The translations under genes were made by a program, and so were the position numbers. 64,000 nucleotides of DNA. Source: Chryseobacterium phosphatilyticum (GTDB taxonomy: Bacteria > Bacteroidota > Bacteroidia > Flavobacteriales > Weeksellaceae). The stretch lies in NCBI RefSeq assembly GCF_002899825.2, contig NZ_PPED02000007.1, positions 62,001-126,000 of the forward strand, read 5' to 3'. Below are positions 34,258-42,562 of this stretch, piece after piece; the first letter of the stretch is position 1; each line of letters opens with the position of its first letter. The notes below the pieces were generated by a model, which worked only from the letters and a program-made list of their open reading frames with translations, did no database searches and had not been told where the DNA came from.

Positions 34258-35079
34258 CTATTTAACCAAAATCTTCCATGCTTCTTCAATTTTACTTTCC
34301 AGTAATAATTGTTGAGCGTTAAGATGTGTATTTTCTTCTGAAGAATAGATTCCTAAAGGTAATACCTCAATATTGGCCAGCATTCCCAGATCATTTCCGG
34401 TAAATACTTTACTGTACTTGATCTCATCTGGTAAAAGATCAAAACCGATTCCTTTTGTTACCAAAGGTTTAGGAACTTCAAAAAGACTGTTTTCATTACT
34501 TCTTGAATACCAGTTGCTACCCAAACGGGCTACCATATCCAGTTTTTGCTGATCGAGATTTCCGGCGTCATTCAGATATTCTTCCCTGATATGAATTTTC
34601 TGAACCTCACAGATTACCAGATTTCCTGCGCCTCCCTGGTTGCCTAAAGATTTTACTTCTAAAACCTTACATTCAAAGTTAACAGGGCATTCTTCAATCA
34701 GTTTTGGCTTCACCAAATCTGCCTCTTTCATGGTAAGACCGGATTTGATAAATTCATTCACTCCTGTTCCATACTCTGTAGAAGCTAAAGAAATCTGTTG
34801 TACAATTGGAAAATTAACAGTTCCTATCACCACTTCCGGAACCTCAATAACATTTTCCAGAGTATGTTTTGTGGTATTATCACGTACTCTTCTTGATGGT
34901 GAAAAGATCAGAATCGGAGGTACGGTACTGAACATATTAAAAAAACTGAATGGAGATAAGTTATGATTACCGTCTTTATCTACTGTAGAAGCCAATGCAA
35001 TAGGGCGTGGTGAAACGGCAGTCTGCATAATGGTTTGCAGTTGTACGGAGGTTATCTCGGAGGGGATTACTGTTTTCAT
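34258..35079 (-). CDS. Flavin reductase-like (split-barrel) protein
   Basis: A 273-residue FMN-binding split-barrel protein of the flavin reductase/DIM6 family: AVSPRPIALASTVDKDGNHN followed by LSPFSFFN and the FSPSRRVRDNTTKHTLEN segment are typical. It could reduce flavin or act as an FMN oxidoreductase. Its place directly downstream of fahA in a tyrosine-degradation region suggests a link to aromatic catabolism, but this is inference only. A 155-base spacer with a striking inverted repeat separates it from fahA. Confidence 0.85.
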   Translation of the reverse strand: MKTVIPSEITSVQLQTIMQTAVSPRPIALASTVDKDGNHNLSPFSFFNMFSTVPPILIFSPSRRVRDNTTKHTLENVIEVPEVVIGTVNFPIVQQISLASTEYGTGVNEFIKSGLTMKEADLVKPKLIEECPVNFECKVLEVKSLGNQGGAGNLVICEVQKIHIREEYLNDAGNLDQQKLDMVARLGSNWYSRSNENSLFEVPKPLVTKGIGFDLLPDEIKYSKVFTGNDLGMLANIEVLPLGIYSSEENTHLNAQQLLLESKIEEAWKILVK

Positions 35080-35090
35080 ATTTTTCTATT

Positions 35091-35225
35091 AACACTTAAG
35101 TTATTTTTATTTATTTCTGATGCTGCATATAGAAGATCACTTTAGTTTTTGAAAATCATAGATTTTCAAAAACTAAAGTGATCTTAATTTTACCATTATC
35201 ATGTAACTTAAAAAACTTAAGTGTT
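35091..35225. repeat. Nested inverted repeat with a 25-bp perfect stem
   Basis: The outer arms AACACTTAAGTT (35091-35102) and AACTTAAGTGTT (35214-35225) are perfect complements. Inside lies a 25-bp perfect stem (35133-35157 with 35161-35185) with a 3-base loop. The whole element is 135 bp and fills the spacer between fahA and the flavin reductase gene. It could be a MITE-like insertion, a strong RNA structure acting as terminator or processing site, or both. Confidence 0.75.
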
Positions 35226-35234
35226 TAAAAATTA

Positions 35235-36482
35235 TTAAAGTGTTGGAATAATTTTACCTGAAACTTCACCGAAACCAACTCTTATTCCGTCTTTTTCAGC
35301 CCAGGCCTTCATAGTAACGGTATCGTTATCTTCAATGAATTTTCTTTCTTCTCCGTTGCTTAGTGATATAGGATTTTGCCCTCTCCATGTCAGTTCAAGC
35401 ATAGAGCCGAATGACTTCGGATCACTTCCTGAAATGGTTCCGCTCGCATACATATCGCCCACTTCCACGTTACATCCGTTTACCGTATGGTGTGCCAATT
35501 GTTGAGTCATATTCCAGTACATGTGCTTGTAGTTACTTTCGGAGATCAGGTTTTGATCACCGTTTTCAGGCTGGATATATACTTCAAGGTTGATATCGTA
35601 ATTTTTGTCTCCTTCAAATTTTAAATAATCTAAAACTTCAGGATCCTGTACCGGAGAAGCTGTTTTGAATGGCTCCAGTGCTTCAAGGGTAACTACCCAA
35701 GGAGAAATAGATGAACCGAAATTTTTGGCAAGGAATGGTCCTAGCGGAACATATTCCCATGATTGAATATCTCTTGCAGACCAGTCATTGAAAACTACCA
35801 TTCCGAAGATAGCATCTTCAGCGTCTTTTGTAGAAATACTTTCGCCCATTTCGGTATTTTTATTGATGATAAAAGCCATTTCCAATTCAAAATCCAATTG
35901 TTTGCATGGACCAAAAACAGGTTTTTCTGCATCAGCAGGTTTCATTTGTCCTTTTGGACGGTTGATGTCAGTTCCGGAAACAACGATAGAGGAGGCCCTT
36001 CCATGGTAGCCTACAGGTAAATGCTTCCAGTTAGGTAATAATGCATTTTCAGGATCACGGAACATTTTACCCACATTGGTAGCGTGTTCGATGCTGCTGT
36101 AGAAATCCGTATAGTTCGGGATGTGAACCGGCATCATCATTTTTACTTTATCCAGATCATAGAATGCTTCTTCAATTGTTTTCTGATCTTTTGACAGAGC
36201 GGAACCTTCCTGTAAGAGTGCCTGTATTTTTGTACGAACGGCATTGGTTACCGGTTTACCCAATTCAATAAATTCGTTGATGGTATAGGCTTCAAAAACG
36301 TTGTCGTTTAAGCCTTCAATATCTTCAAAATAGCCAAGATCATATAAGGTGGCAAGATCAATAACCTGATCTCCGATTCTTGTACAGCATCCGATGTACT
36401 CTTTGTTAAAAACCGCAACTCCAAAAGGAATATTGTGTATAGAAAAATCCGAATTTGAGGAATAGTCTACAAATGATTTCAT
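35235..36482 (-). CDS. fahA: Fumarylacetoacetase
   Basis: A 415-residue enzyme that cleaves fumarylacetoacetate to fumarate and acetoacetate, the last step of tyrosine breakdown. Typical stretches are DFYSSIEHATNVGKMFRDP, YHGRASSIVVSG, the metal-site FELEMAFI, VVFNDWSARDIQSWEYVPLG and GDMYASGTISG. Length matches the family. hpd lies about 600 bases upstream and hmgA about 6 kb upstream on the same strand. Confidence 0.97.
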   Translation of the reverse strand: MKSFVDYSSNSDFSIHNIPFGVAVFNKEYIGCCTRIGDQVIDLATLYDLGYFEDIEGLNDNVFEAYTINEFIELGKPVTNAVRTKIQALLQEGSALSKDQKTIEEAFYDLDKVKMMMPVHIPNYTDFYSSIEHATNVGKMFRDPENALLPNWKHLPVGYHGRASSIVVSGTDINRPKGQMKPADAEKPVFGPCKQLDFELEMAFIINKNTEMGESISTKDAEDAIFGMVVFNDWSARDIQSWEYVPLGPFLAKNFGSSISPWVVTLEALEPFKTASPVQDPEVLDYLKFEGDKNYDINLEVYIQPENGDQNLISESNYKHMYWNMTQQLAHHTVNGCNVEVGDMYASGTISGSDPKSFGSMLELTWRGQNPISLSNGEERKFIEDNDTVTMKAWAEKDGIRVGFGEVSGKIIPTL

Positions 36483-36542
36483 AAGTTTAGATTTTAAGTT
36501 AGATTAAAATAGTTATCCGGGAAGTTCAATTTTCCCGAATAG

Positions 36543-37010
36543 TTATTTTGCCTTTTTGGGTTTGGAATAGGATTCTTCATCAATCCATCTGTCTTTGGTA
36601 TTGACATCGATAAGGTACAGAATATTATCCTGCTGAGTCAACAATAAAGTTTTGGTGACCGGTAAAGGAACTTTTTTACCTTCAAGCATATCTGCTCTTA
36701 AGGAAACAATACTTTTTTTTCTGATAATGTCACCTGTAAAGACATTAGAGCTGCTTTCACCGGTTGCTTTATCATCAAAAACCTCTACATAGGTAGCCGT
36801 GTTTCCTTTAATGATAATAAAGTCTCTTTCCGTATGATCTGCCTCATCTTTTATGAATACAAACTTTTTGTTATCAATATTTACATTCTCAAGATGCTGA
36901 TTGATACCTTTTCTTGCTTCAAGTCTGTCAAGAATGGCATTCAATGTTCCATATTGTGCTTTTACACCCAGTGTTCCAAAGAATAACATTCCGATAAAAA
37001 TTTTTTTCAT
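36543..37010 (-). CDS. Small exported protein, uncharacterised
   Basis: I do not recognise a family. The 155-residue product has a signal peptide (MKKIFIGMLFFGTLGVKAQ) and a soluble, charged body. The frame is open to 37040, but that adds ten residues in front of a good signal. It lies between hpd and fahA on the same strand, with the hpd terminator just upstream, so it is probably transcribed separately or by readthrough. Confidence 0.75.
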   Translation of the reverse strand: MKKIFIGMLFFGTLGVKAQYGTLNAILDRLEARKGINQHLENVNIDNKKFVFIKDEADHTERDFIIIKGNTATYVEVFDDKATGESSSNVFTGDIIRKKSIVSLRADMLEGKKVPLPVTKTLLLTQQDNILYLIDVNTKDRWIDEESYSKPKKAK

Positions 37011-37028
37011 ATGCTGTGTTTTATAAAA

Positions 37029-37063
37029 AAGTTTTGTCAAGATTCTTCATCCTGACAAAACTT
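37029..37063 (-). terminator. Terminator of hpd
   Basis: An 11-bp stem, AAGTTTTGTCA with its complement, has a 13-base loop and is followed by T on the minus strand, about 20 bases after the hpd stop. Confidence 0.75.
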
Positions 37064-37082
37064 ATTATTTTTAAACGTTAAA

Positions 37083-38213
37083 TTAAAGATTACCTCTTCT
37101 TTCTTGCTCTCTCTCTAATGCTTCGAATAAAGCTTTGAAATTTCCGGCCCCAAAACTTTGTGCACCGTGTCTCTCAATGATTTCGAAGAATAGAGTAGGG
37201 CGGTCTTCTACAGGCTTGGTAAAGATCTGTAGCAAATAGCCTTCCTCATCATGATCAATAAGTATACCTAAGTCCTGAAGTTTCTTAAGATCTTCGTCAA
37301 TATGACCCACTCTTTCAGGTACCATGTCGTAGTAAGCTTCCGGTGGAGCCGAAAGAAACTCTACACCACGTTTTTTTAATTCGGTTACAGTGTGGATGAT
37401 ATCTTTTGTTGCTACCGCGATGTGCTGTACACCTTCCCCTTCATAGAAGTCTAGGTATTCTTCTACCTGCGATTTCTTTTTACCTTCTGCAGGTTCGTTG
37501 ATAGGGAACTTAGCGTATCCGTTTCCGTTTGACATTACTTTTGACATCAATGCAGAATATTCTGTGTTGATTTGCTTGTCATCAAAAGACAGGATGTTTA
37601 CAAATCCCATTACTTTTTCATACCATTCTACCGTTGGAATCATTCTGTTCCAGTCTACATTTCCTACACAATGGTCAACATACAATAATCCTGCTTCTTC
37701 AGGCTTATAGTCACTTTCATATTTTTCATAACCCGGCATGAAAGCTCCGGTATAATTTTTTCTTTCAATGAACATGTGAACAGTTTCTCCGTACGTATAA
37801 ATTCCGGACATTCTTACTTCACCATGCTCATCAGTCAGAGTGATTGGCTCTAAATAAGGTTTTCCACCTCTTTTGGTAGTTTCTTCAAAAGCTTTGTATG
37901 CGTCATCTACCCAAAGTGCCAAAATTTTTACTCCATCCCCGTGTTTTTTTACGTGTTCGTTGATCGGAGACTCAGATGTAAGTCCTGTTGTGAGCACCAA
38001 TCTGATTTTTCCCTGCTGAAGCACATAAGATGCACGGTCTCTTACTCCGGTTTCAGGGCCGGCATAAGCTACAGACTGAAAACCAAATGCGGTTTTATAA
38101 TAATGAGCAGCCTGTTTTGCATTTCCTACATAAAACTCAATATAATCTGTACCGTTGATCGGTAAAAAATTCTCTGCTTGAGCAATCTTTTCGGCGAATG
38201 TAAGTGTTGACAT
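37083..38213 (-). CDS. hpd: 4-hydroxyphenylpyruvate dioxygenase
   Basis: A 376-residue Fe(II) enzyme that turns 4-hydroxyphenylpyruvate into homogentisate. Two vicinal-oxygen-chelate domains are present. Iron ligands are His181 (VDHCVGN), His264 (VQHIAVAT) and Glu344 (LFFEIIER). The C-terminal GAQSFGAGNFKALFEALE is the usual gating helix. It has its own terminator and lies between the regulator-like gene and fahA. Confidence 0.97.
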   Translation of the reverse strand: MSTLTFAEKIAQAENFLPINGTDYIEFYVGNAKQAAHYYKTAFGFQSVAYAGPETGVRDRASYVLQQGKIRLVLTTGLTSESPINEHVKKHGDGVKILALWVDDAYKAFEETTKRGGKPYLEPITLTDEHGEVRMSGIYTYGETVHMFIERKNYTGAFMPGYEKYESDYKPEEAGLLYVDHCVGNVDWNRMIPTVEWYEKVMGFVNILSFDDKQINTEYSALMSKVMSNGNGYAKFPINEPAEGKKKSQVEEYLDFYEGEGVQHIAVATKDIIHTVTELKKRGVEFLSAPPEAYYDMVPERVGHIDEDLKKLQDLGILIDHDEEGYLLQIFTKPVEDRPTLFFEIIERHGAQSFGAGNFKALFEALEREQERRGNL

Positions 38214-38368
38214 ATTTTCTTTTTACTTTTATTTTATTGGTATGCAAATTACAAAAATCTTACATATAGCGAAAATATTCATGGAGATTCCTTGGATATA
38301 TTTAACATAAAGTTAAAGAAGTGTTCACTTAAGTATATTTAAGTTTCTTAATTTAAAAATGGGCTACC

Positions 38369-38376
38369 TACATTTG
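38369..38376 (+). promoter_or_regulatory. -7 box of an orphan plus-strand unit
   Basis: TACATTTG on the plus strand, in the spacer between two minus-strand genes. No TTG lies at the normal upstream distance. A terminator-like hairpin follows about 40 bases downstream. Confidence 0.35.
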
Positions 38377-38383
38377 TGATACA

Positions 38384-38450
38384 AAAGACAAGTGAAAAAA
38401 ATGTTTTCGAACATGAAAGCCGCGGAGATTATCTGCGGCTTTCTTATTTT
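38384..38450 (+). ncRNA. Candidate small RNA with UUCG hairpin and terminator
   Basis: Behind TACATTTG at 38369-38376, the plus strand shows ATGTT-TTCG-AACAT (38401-38414, a UUCG-type tetraloop) and then GAAAGCCGC/GCGGCTTTC (38415-38423 with 38435-38443) followed by a T-rich tail. The T-run is on the plus strand only, so this is not a normal terminator for the neighbouring minus-strand genes. No coding frame is convincing. This is a hypothesis about a short RNA of about 65 bases. Confidence 0.35.
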
Positions 38451-39242
38451 TTATACAATTTCAATTTTTCTGTTAAGCATTCCGGCATCGGGATTATAAT
38501 TGTCCCATATCTTCCAGGTATTATTTATTTTTCGGATAAAGTAGATCTGAGTACTCAGCTGATTCACAAAATGTTCTTCTCCGGTTTCTCCTACTTTGAA
38601 AAGAAGGTTCCAGAATTCCTGGGATTCTAGTATTTTTTTGTCCGGTTCATCAGTAACGACATGAATATCAAAAACCTCATAATTGGATCTGTTGTTTTTG
38701 GTAACCAAATGAAAATCTTTATCGCACAGCTCTTTACTGAATTGTGAAGCTCTTTCCAGGAAAGGAGAATCATCAAATACCAACCCTTTTAAAAGGTCAA
38801 TGTTGTGAGCCGGGAATAATTTATAAAACTCAAAGGCTGATGCACAATAATCATAGACCATTTGTGTCATAAATGAATTGCTTTCCACATCATCATTCTC
38901 TTGTTTTTTATGCTTTGCAGAAAGAATGTAGTCGTTGAGATCTTTATATCCTAAAAAAATACAAATTTTATCTAATGTTTTTAAAAATCTTAAATCGCTG
39001 TGTGTTTTGTCCTGATAGTCGTTTTCAAAAAAGCGTTGTAAGGTGACATGTGAAATGGTATTTCCTATTTCAAATTTTTTTCCTCCTTTCAATTCTTCTG
39101 CTTCGGATAATTCTTCTTTGATAATCTCGGAAAGAATAATATAGTGGCTTCTCTTCCATTCACTCACATTCCCCAAAACAGAATTCCTTACTTTAGAATG
39201 CTTTTCAACTTCTTCTCGTATCGAATTATATATAGTCTTCAA
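38451..39242 (-). CDS. Putative DNA-binding regulator with C-terminal NTF2-like region
   Basis: A 263-residue cytoplasmic protein. Residues about 60-110 (TISHVTLQRFFENDY...LDKICIFLGYKDLNDYI) resemble the HTH pattern common in Bacteroidota regulators in which a target-cell or DNA-binding helix-turn is followed by an LGY segment. The C-terminal half ends with a strand pattern (LSTQIYFIRKINNTWKIWD) like NTF2/SnoaL-fold sensors. It sits beside hpd and may respond to an aromatic intermediate. Family membership is inferred. Confidence 0.5.
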   Translation of the reverse strand: MKTIYNSIREEVEKHSKVRNSVLGNVSEWKRSHYIILSEIIKEELSEAEELKGGKKFEIGNTISHVTLQRFFENDYQDKTHSDLRFLKTLDKICIFLGYKDLNDYILSAKHKKQENDDVESNSFMTQMVYDYCASAFEFYKLFPAHNIDLLKGLVFDDSPFLERASQFSKELCDKDFHLVTKNNRSNYEVFDIHVVTDEPDKKILESQEFWNLLFKVGETGEEHFVNQLSTQIYFIRKINNTWKIWDNYNPDAGMLNRKIEIV

Positions 39243-39381
39243 TTTCCTTGTTTTATAAAGAGTTTTATCAAAAATACTGCCAAAATGTTAAAGTTTTTTT
39301 TACGAATTATTTGTTTGAATTACAAATATGTTTTTTTTAATTAAACAGAACGAATTGAAAGATAGCTTTAGTGTTTGATTA

Positions 39382-40656
39382 TCAGTGTTTAAACCTTTCA
39401 AACGCTGCTCTCTCCAACATCTCTCTGTCATCAGGATGTGCAATGCTGATCAGTTCCTGTGCTCTCTGACGTAGGTTTTTGCCATATAGATAAGCGGTAC
39501 CGTATTCTGTCACAACATAGTGAATGTGTCCTCTGGTAGTAACGACCCCAGCTCCCTGTTTAAGATAAGGAACAATTCTTGAAACACCCTTTTTGGTTCT
39601 TGAGGTAATGGCTATAATCGGTTTTCCATTTTCACTTAATGCAGCCCCTCTCATAAAGTCCATTTGTCCTCCGATACCACTGTATTGCAACGTTCCGATA
39701 GAGTCTGCACAAACCTGGCCGGTAAGGTCAATTTCAATGGCAGAGTTGATGGCTACCAATTTTTTATTTTTCATGATATTAATCGGGAAGTTGACCTCAC
39801 TTACATCTCTGAAGGCAAAAACGGTATTGTCATCTACGTAATCATACAATTTTCTGGTCCCAAAACAGAAACTGGTTATCGTTTTGTTATCGTTATAGCC
39901 TTTATATTTATTATTGATAACATCTTCCTGAATCAAGTCAATCACTCCGTCACTCAGCATTTCGGTATGAACACCCAGATCTTTATGATTGCGTAAGCAT
40001 TGTAAAACAGCATCGGGAATAGTTCCGATTCCCATCTGAAGGGTGGAACGGTCCTCTATTAGTTCAGCTACATTTTTTCCGACGAGCATTTCTTCCGGGC
40101 CTACTTTTGAGCTGTAATCAACAGTGGGGAGTTCTTCTTCATGCCATACCAGTTTATTAATTCTGCTGATGTGAATCATTCCGTCTCCATGGGTTCTTGG
40201 CATTCTTGGATTGACAACGGCCACGATAATTTTAGCCGTGTCAACGGCTGCTCTTGCGATGTCAACTGATGTTCCCAATGTACAAAAGCCATGTCTGTCC
40301 GGTGGAGAAACCGTTATGAGGGCAACATCTAATGGAAGTATATTCTTTCTGAATAAAATGGGAATTTCACTTAGAAATACGGGGACAAAATCTCCTCTGT
40401 CTGAATTGACGGCATCACGAACAGGTGTTGATACAAATAAGGAATTGATGAAAAAGTTGTCTTTGTATTGTGGTTTTGCAATTTCTACATTTCCCTGCTG
40501 AGTAATAGAAACCATTTCCACATTTTCCAGTCGGTGTGCTTGCCTTGCCAGTTCATCAATCAGGTAATTGGGAGTGCAGGCACTGCCATGGAAAAATACC
40601 CGGTTTCCGCTTTTTATCGTATAAATCGCTTCTTCTGCGCTTATGTAATTATGCAT
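39382..40656 (-). CDS. Acetyl-CoA hydrolase/CoA-transferase family protein
   Basis: A 424-residue class I-like CoA-transferase, like 4-hydroxybutyrate CoA-transferase. The catalytic Glu lies in HTEMLSDGV. Other conserved parts are GSACTPNYLI, FCTLGTSVDIARAAVDTA, GMGTIPDAVLQCL and GIGGQMDFMRGA. It moves CoA between acetyl-CoA and an acyl acid, or hydrolyses it. The substrate is not certain. It lies near a second, different family member and within the tyrosine-catabolic region, so a role in activating acetoacetate or short acids is possible. Confidence 0.85.
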   Translation of the reverse strand: MHNYISAEEAIYTIKSGNRVFFHGSACTPNYLIDELARQAHRLENVEMVSITQQGNVEIAKPQYKDNFFINSLFVSTPVRDAVNSDRGDFVPVFLSEIPILFRKNILPLDVALITVSPPDRHGFCTLGTSVDIARAAVDTAKIIVAVVNPRMPRTHGDGMIHISRINKLVWHEEELPTVDYSSKVGPEEMLVGKNVAELIEDRSTLQMGIGTIPDAVLQCLRNHKDLGVHTEMLSDGVIDLIQEDVINNKYKGYNDNKTITSFCFGTRKLYDYVDDNTVFAFRDVSEVNFPINIMKNKKLVAINSAIEIDLTGQVCADSIGTLQYSGIGGQMDFMRGAALSENGKPIIAITSRTKKGVSRIVPYLKQGAGVVTTRGHIHYVVTEYGTAYLYGKNLRQRAQELISIAHPDDREMLERAAFERFKH

Positions 40657-40879
40657 ATTTTATCTTTTAATAATATTCACGACCATTGATGGTCTCATTT
40701 TCTTATCTCATAAAATATCTATCCTCTCTCTCAAAGATAGCTTTTATATTTTTATTGATTCTAATTATCTTATGCATATTGGAAAGACTTTTGTCATATT
40801 GTATGCGAATAACATCAGGTATAAAAATAAAGGATCAAATGCATTGCACTCAACCCTTTAGTATAGATCTGTAAAATTT

Positions 40880-42391
40880 TTAGTTGGAAATTTCCACTGC
40901 AGTAGCTTGTTTCATACTTCCTGTTTGGGAAAATCTTAAATGCCAGCTGAATGATTCTTCCAATAGGTGAGGCGTATGCCCACCTCTTTTGCAAGCTCTG
41001 TCAAAGTAAGATTGTAATTCTTCCTTATAATCAGGGTGAACACAGTTGTCAATGATTTTCTGTGCCCTTTCTCTTGGAGCTAATCCTCTTAAGTCTGCTA
41101 ATCCGATATCCGTTACCAGAATATCAACATCATGTTCTGTATGGTCAGTATGAGAAACCATAGGAAGCACATGCGAAATATTGTTTCCTTTTGAAGCTGC
41201 CTGAGTCACAAAAATACTTAGGTAAGCATTTCTTGCGAAATCCCCCGAACCCCCGATTCCGTTCATGATTTTTGTTCCGCCGATATGTGTAGAATTTACG
41301 TTTCCGTAGATATCAAATTCAATAGCCGTATTGATGGCAATGACACCTAATCTTCTGATCAGCCCTGGTGTATTGGAAATATTCTGAGGTCTTAAGACAA
41401 ACTTCTCTTTATATTTTGAGAGATTTCCTAAAACTCTTTCATAGCATTCTTTAGAAACAGTGATTGAGGACGCAGAGGCAAAGCTTAATTTCCCTGAGTC
41501 TATCAAATCAAAGGTACTGTCCTGAAGAACTTCTGAAAACATGGTTAAGTCATAGAAGTTACTGTCTTTAAATCCTGTAAGAACGGCATTGGCTACTTTC
41601 CCGATACCTGCCTGAAGAGGGAGTAACCGGTCGGTAAGACGTCCTAGCTGTACTTCATTTTCAAAGAAACCAAGAAGGTGCTTAGCGATTGCTGTTGTCT
41701 TTTCGTCTGGTTCTGCAATATCTGCGGGGCTGTCTTTAAGATTGGTGAAAACAATTGCCTCAATTTTATTAGGATCAACAGGAATACTTTTTCTTCCGAT
41801 TTTATTCCATGGAGCAACAATCGGAATAACATTTCTGTACGGATAATCTTCAGCCTGATAAATATCGTGAATTCCATAAACTTCTTCGGGAACTTCCGTA
41901 TTGATTTCGATAATTACTTTTTTGGCTAAAGCGGCAAAGGTGACAGAATTTCCGACAGATGTCGTAGGAACAATACTCCCATCTCTTTCAATATAGGCAG
42001 CTTCGATCACTGCTACATCGATACTTTGTAAATTTTTGGTGTGAAGAAGTTCTGCACTTTCACTTAAATGCTGATCGATAAAGAGAATTTCACCATTGTT
42101 GATCTTGTTTCTTAAGATAGGATCTACCTGAAACGGCATTCTTTTCCTGATTACATCAGCTTCCGCTAACTTTCCGTCGGTACCGTGCCCCAATGAAGCA
42201 CCGGTCATTAACGTGACTTTAAGGTTTTCTGTTTTTCCTCTTTCTGCCAGTGCAGGTAAAATCGCTTTGCTGTCTCCTGCTTTTGTAAAGCCGCTGGACC
42301 CGATGGTCATACCGTCTTTAATGATTTTTACAGCGTTTTCAGCTGTTGTTACTTTTTGGTGTAGACTTTCTAATCTGATTCTTTCTAACAT
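40880..42391 (-). CDS. Acetyl-CoA hydrolase/succinyl-CoA:acetate CoA-transferase
   Basis: A 503-residue protein matching the Cat1/AarC/ScpC group: GSSGFTKAGDSKAILPAL, TGASLGHGTDGKLAEADVI, the catalytic Glu in MFSEVLQDS and GIGGSGDFARNA. It probably interconverts acetate and succinyl-CoA or another acyl-CoA. It is a different, longer branch than the neighbour at 39382. The -7 box TAAATTTG (42482-42475, minus strand) lies just beside the hmgA terminator. Confidence 0.88.
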   Translation of the reverse strand: MLERIRLESLHQKVTTAENAVKIIKDGMTIGSSGFTKAGDSKAILPALAERGKTENLKVTLMTGASLGHGTDGKLAEADVIRKRMPFQVDPILRNKINNGEILFIDQHLSESAELLHTKNLQSIDVAVIEAAYIERDGSIVPTTSVGNSVTFAALAKKVIIEINTEVPEEVYGIHDIYQAEDYPYRNVIPIVAPWNKIGRKSIPVDPNKIEAIVFTNLKDSPADIAEPDEKTTAIAKHLLGFFENEVQLGRLTDRLLPLQAGIGKVANAVLTGFKDSNFYDLTMFSEVLQDSTFDLIDSGKLSFASASSITVSKECYERVLGNLSKYKEKFVLRPQNISNTPGLIRRLGVIAINTAIEFDIYGNVNSTHIGGTKIMNGIGGSGDFARNAYLSIFVTQAASKGNNISHVLPMVSHTDHTEHDVDILVTDIGLADLRGLAPRERAQKIIDNCVHPDYKEELQSYFDRACKRGGHTPHLLEESFSWHLRFSQTGSMKQATAVEISN

Positions 42392-42486
42392 GTAATCTTG
42401 ATTTTTATTAAACCACCATTACTTAGGATGTGTTATGAAAAATAATGACGGTTAAATAGGTTAACCATATCTTACAAATTTACGAA

Positions 42487-42523
42487 AAAAGACGCTTTAA
42501 ATAAAGGATTTAAAGCGTCTTTT
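42487..42523 (-). terminator. Terminator of hmgA
   Basis: A 16-bp perfect stem (42487-42502 with 42508-42523) with a 5-base loop and a T-run on the minus strand lies 40 bases past the hmgA stop. It adjoins the -7 box of the next gene. Confidence 0.85.
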
Positions 42524-42562
42524 GTATGTATTCAGTACTACTTTTTAAGAATTTTTACTGTT

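Noticed and set aside
38376..38630. Plus-strand frame of 84 codons near the candidate small RNA
   Set aside because: It begins with GTG, runs through a terminator hairpin and overlaps the regulator gene antisense; no family match is seen.
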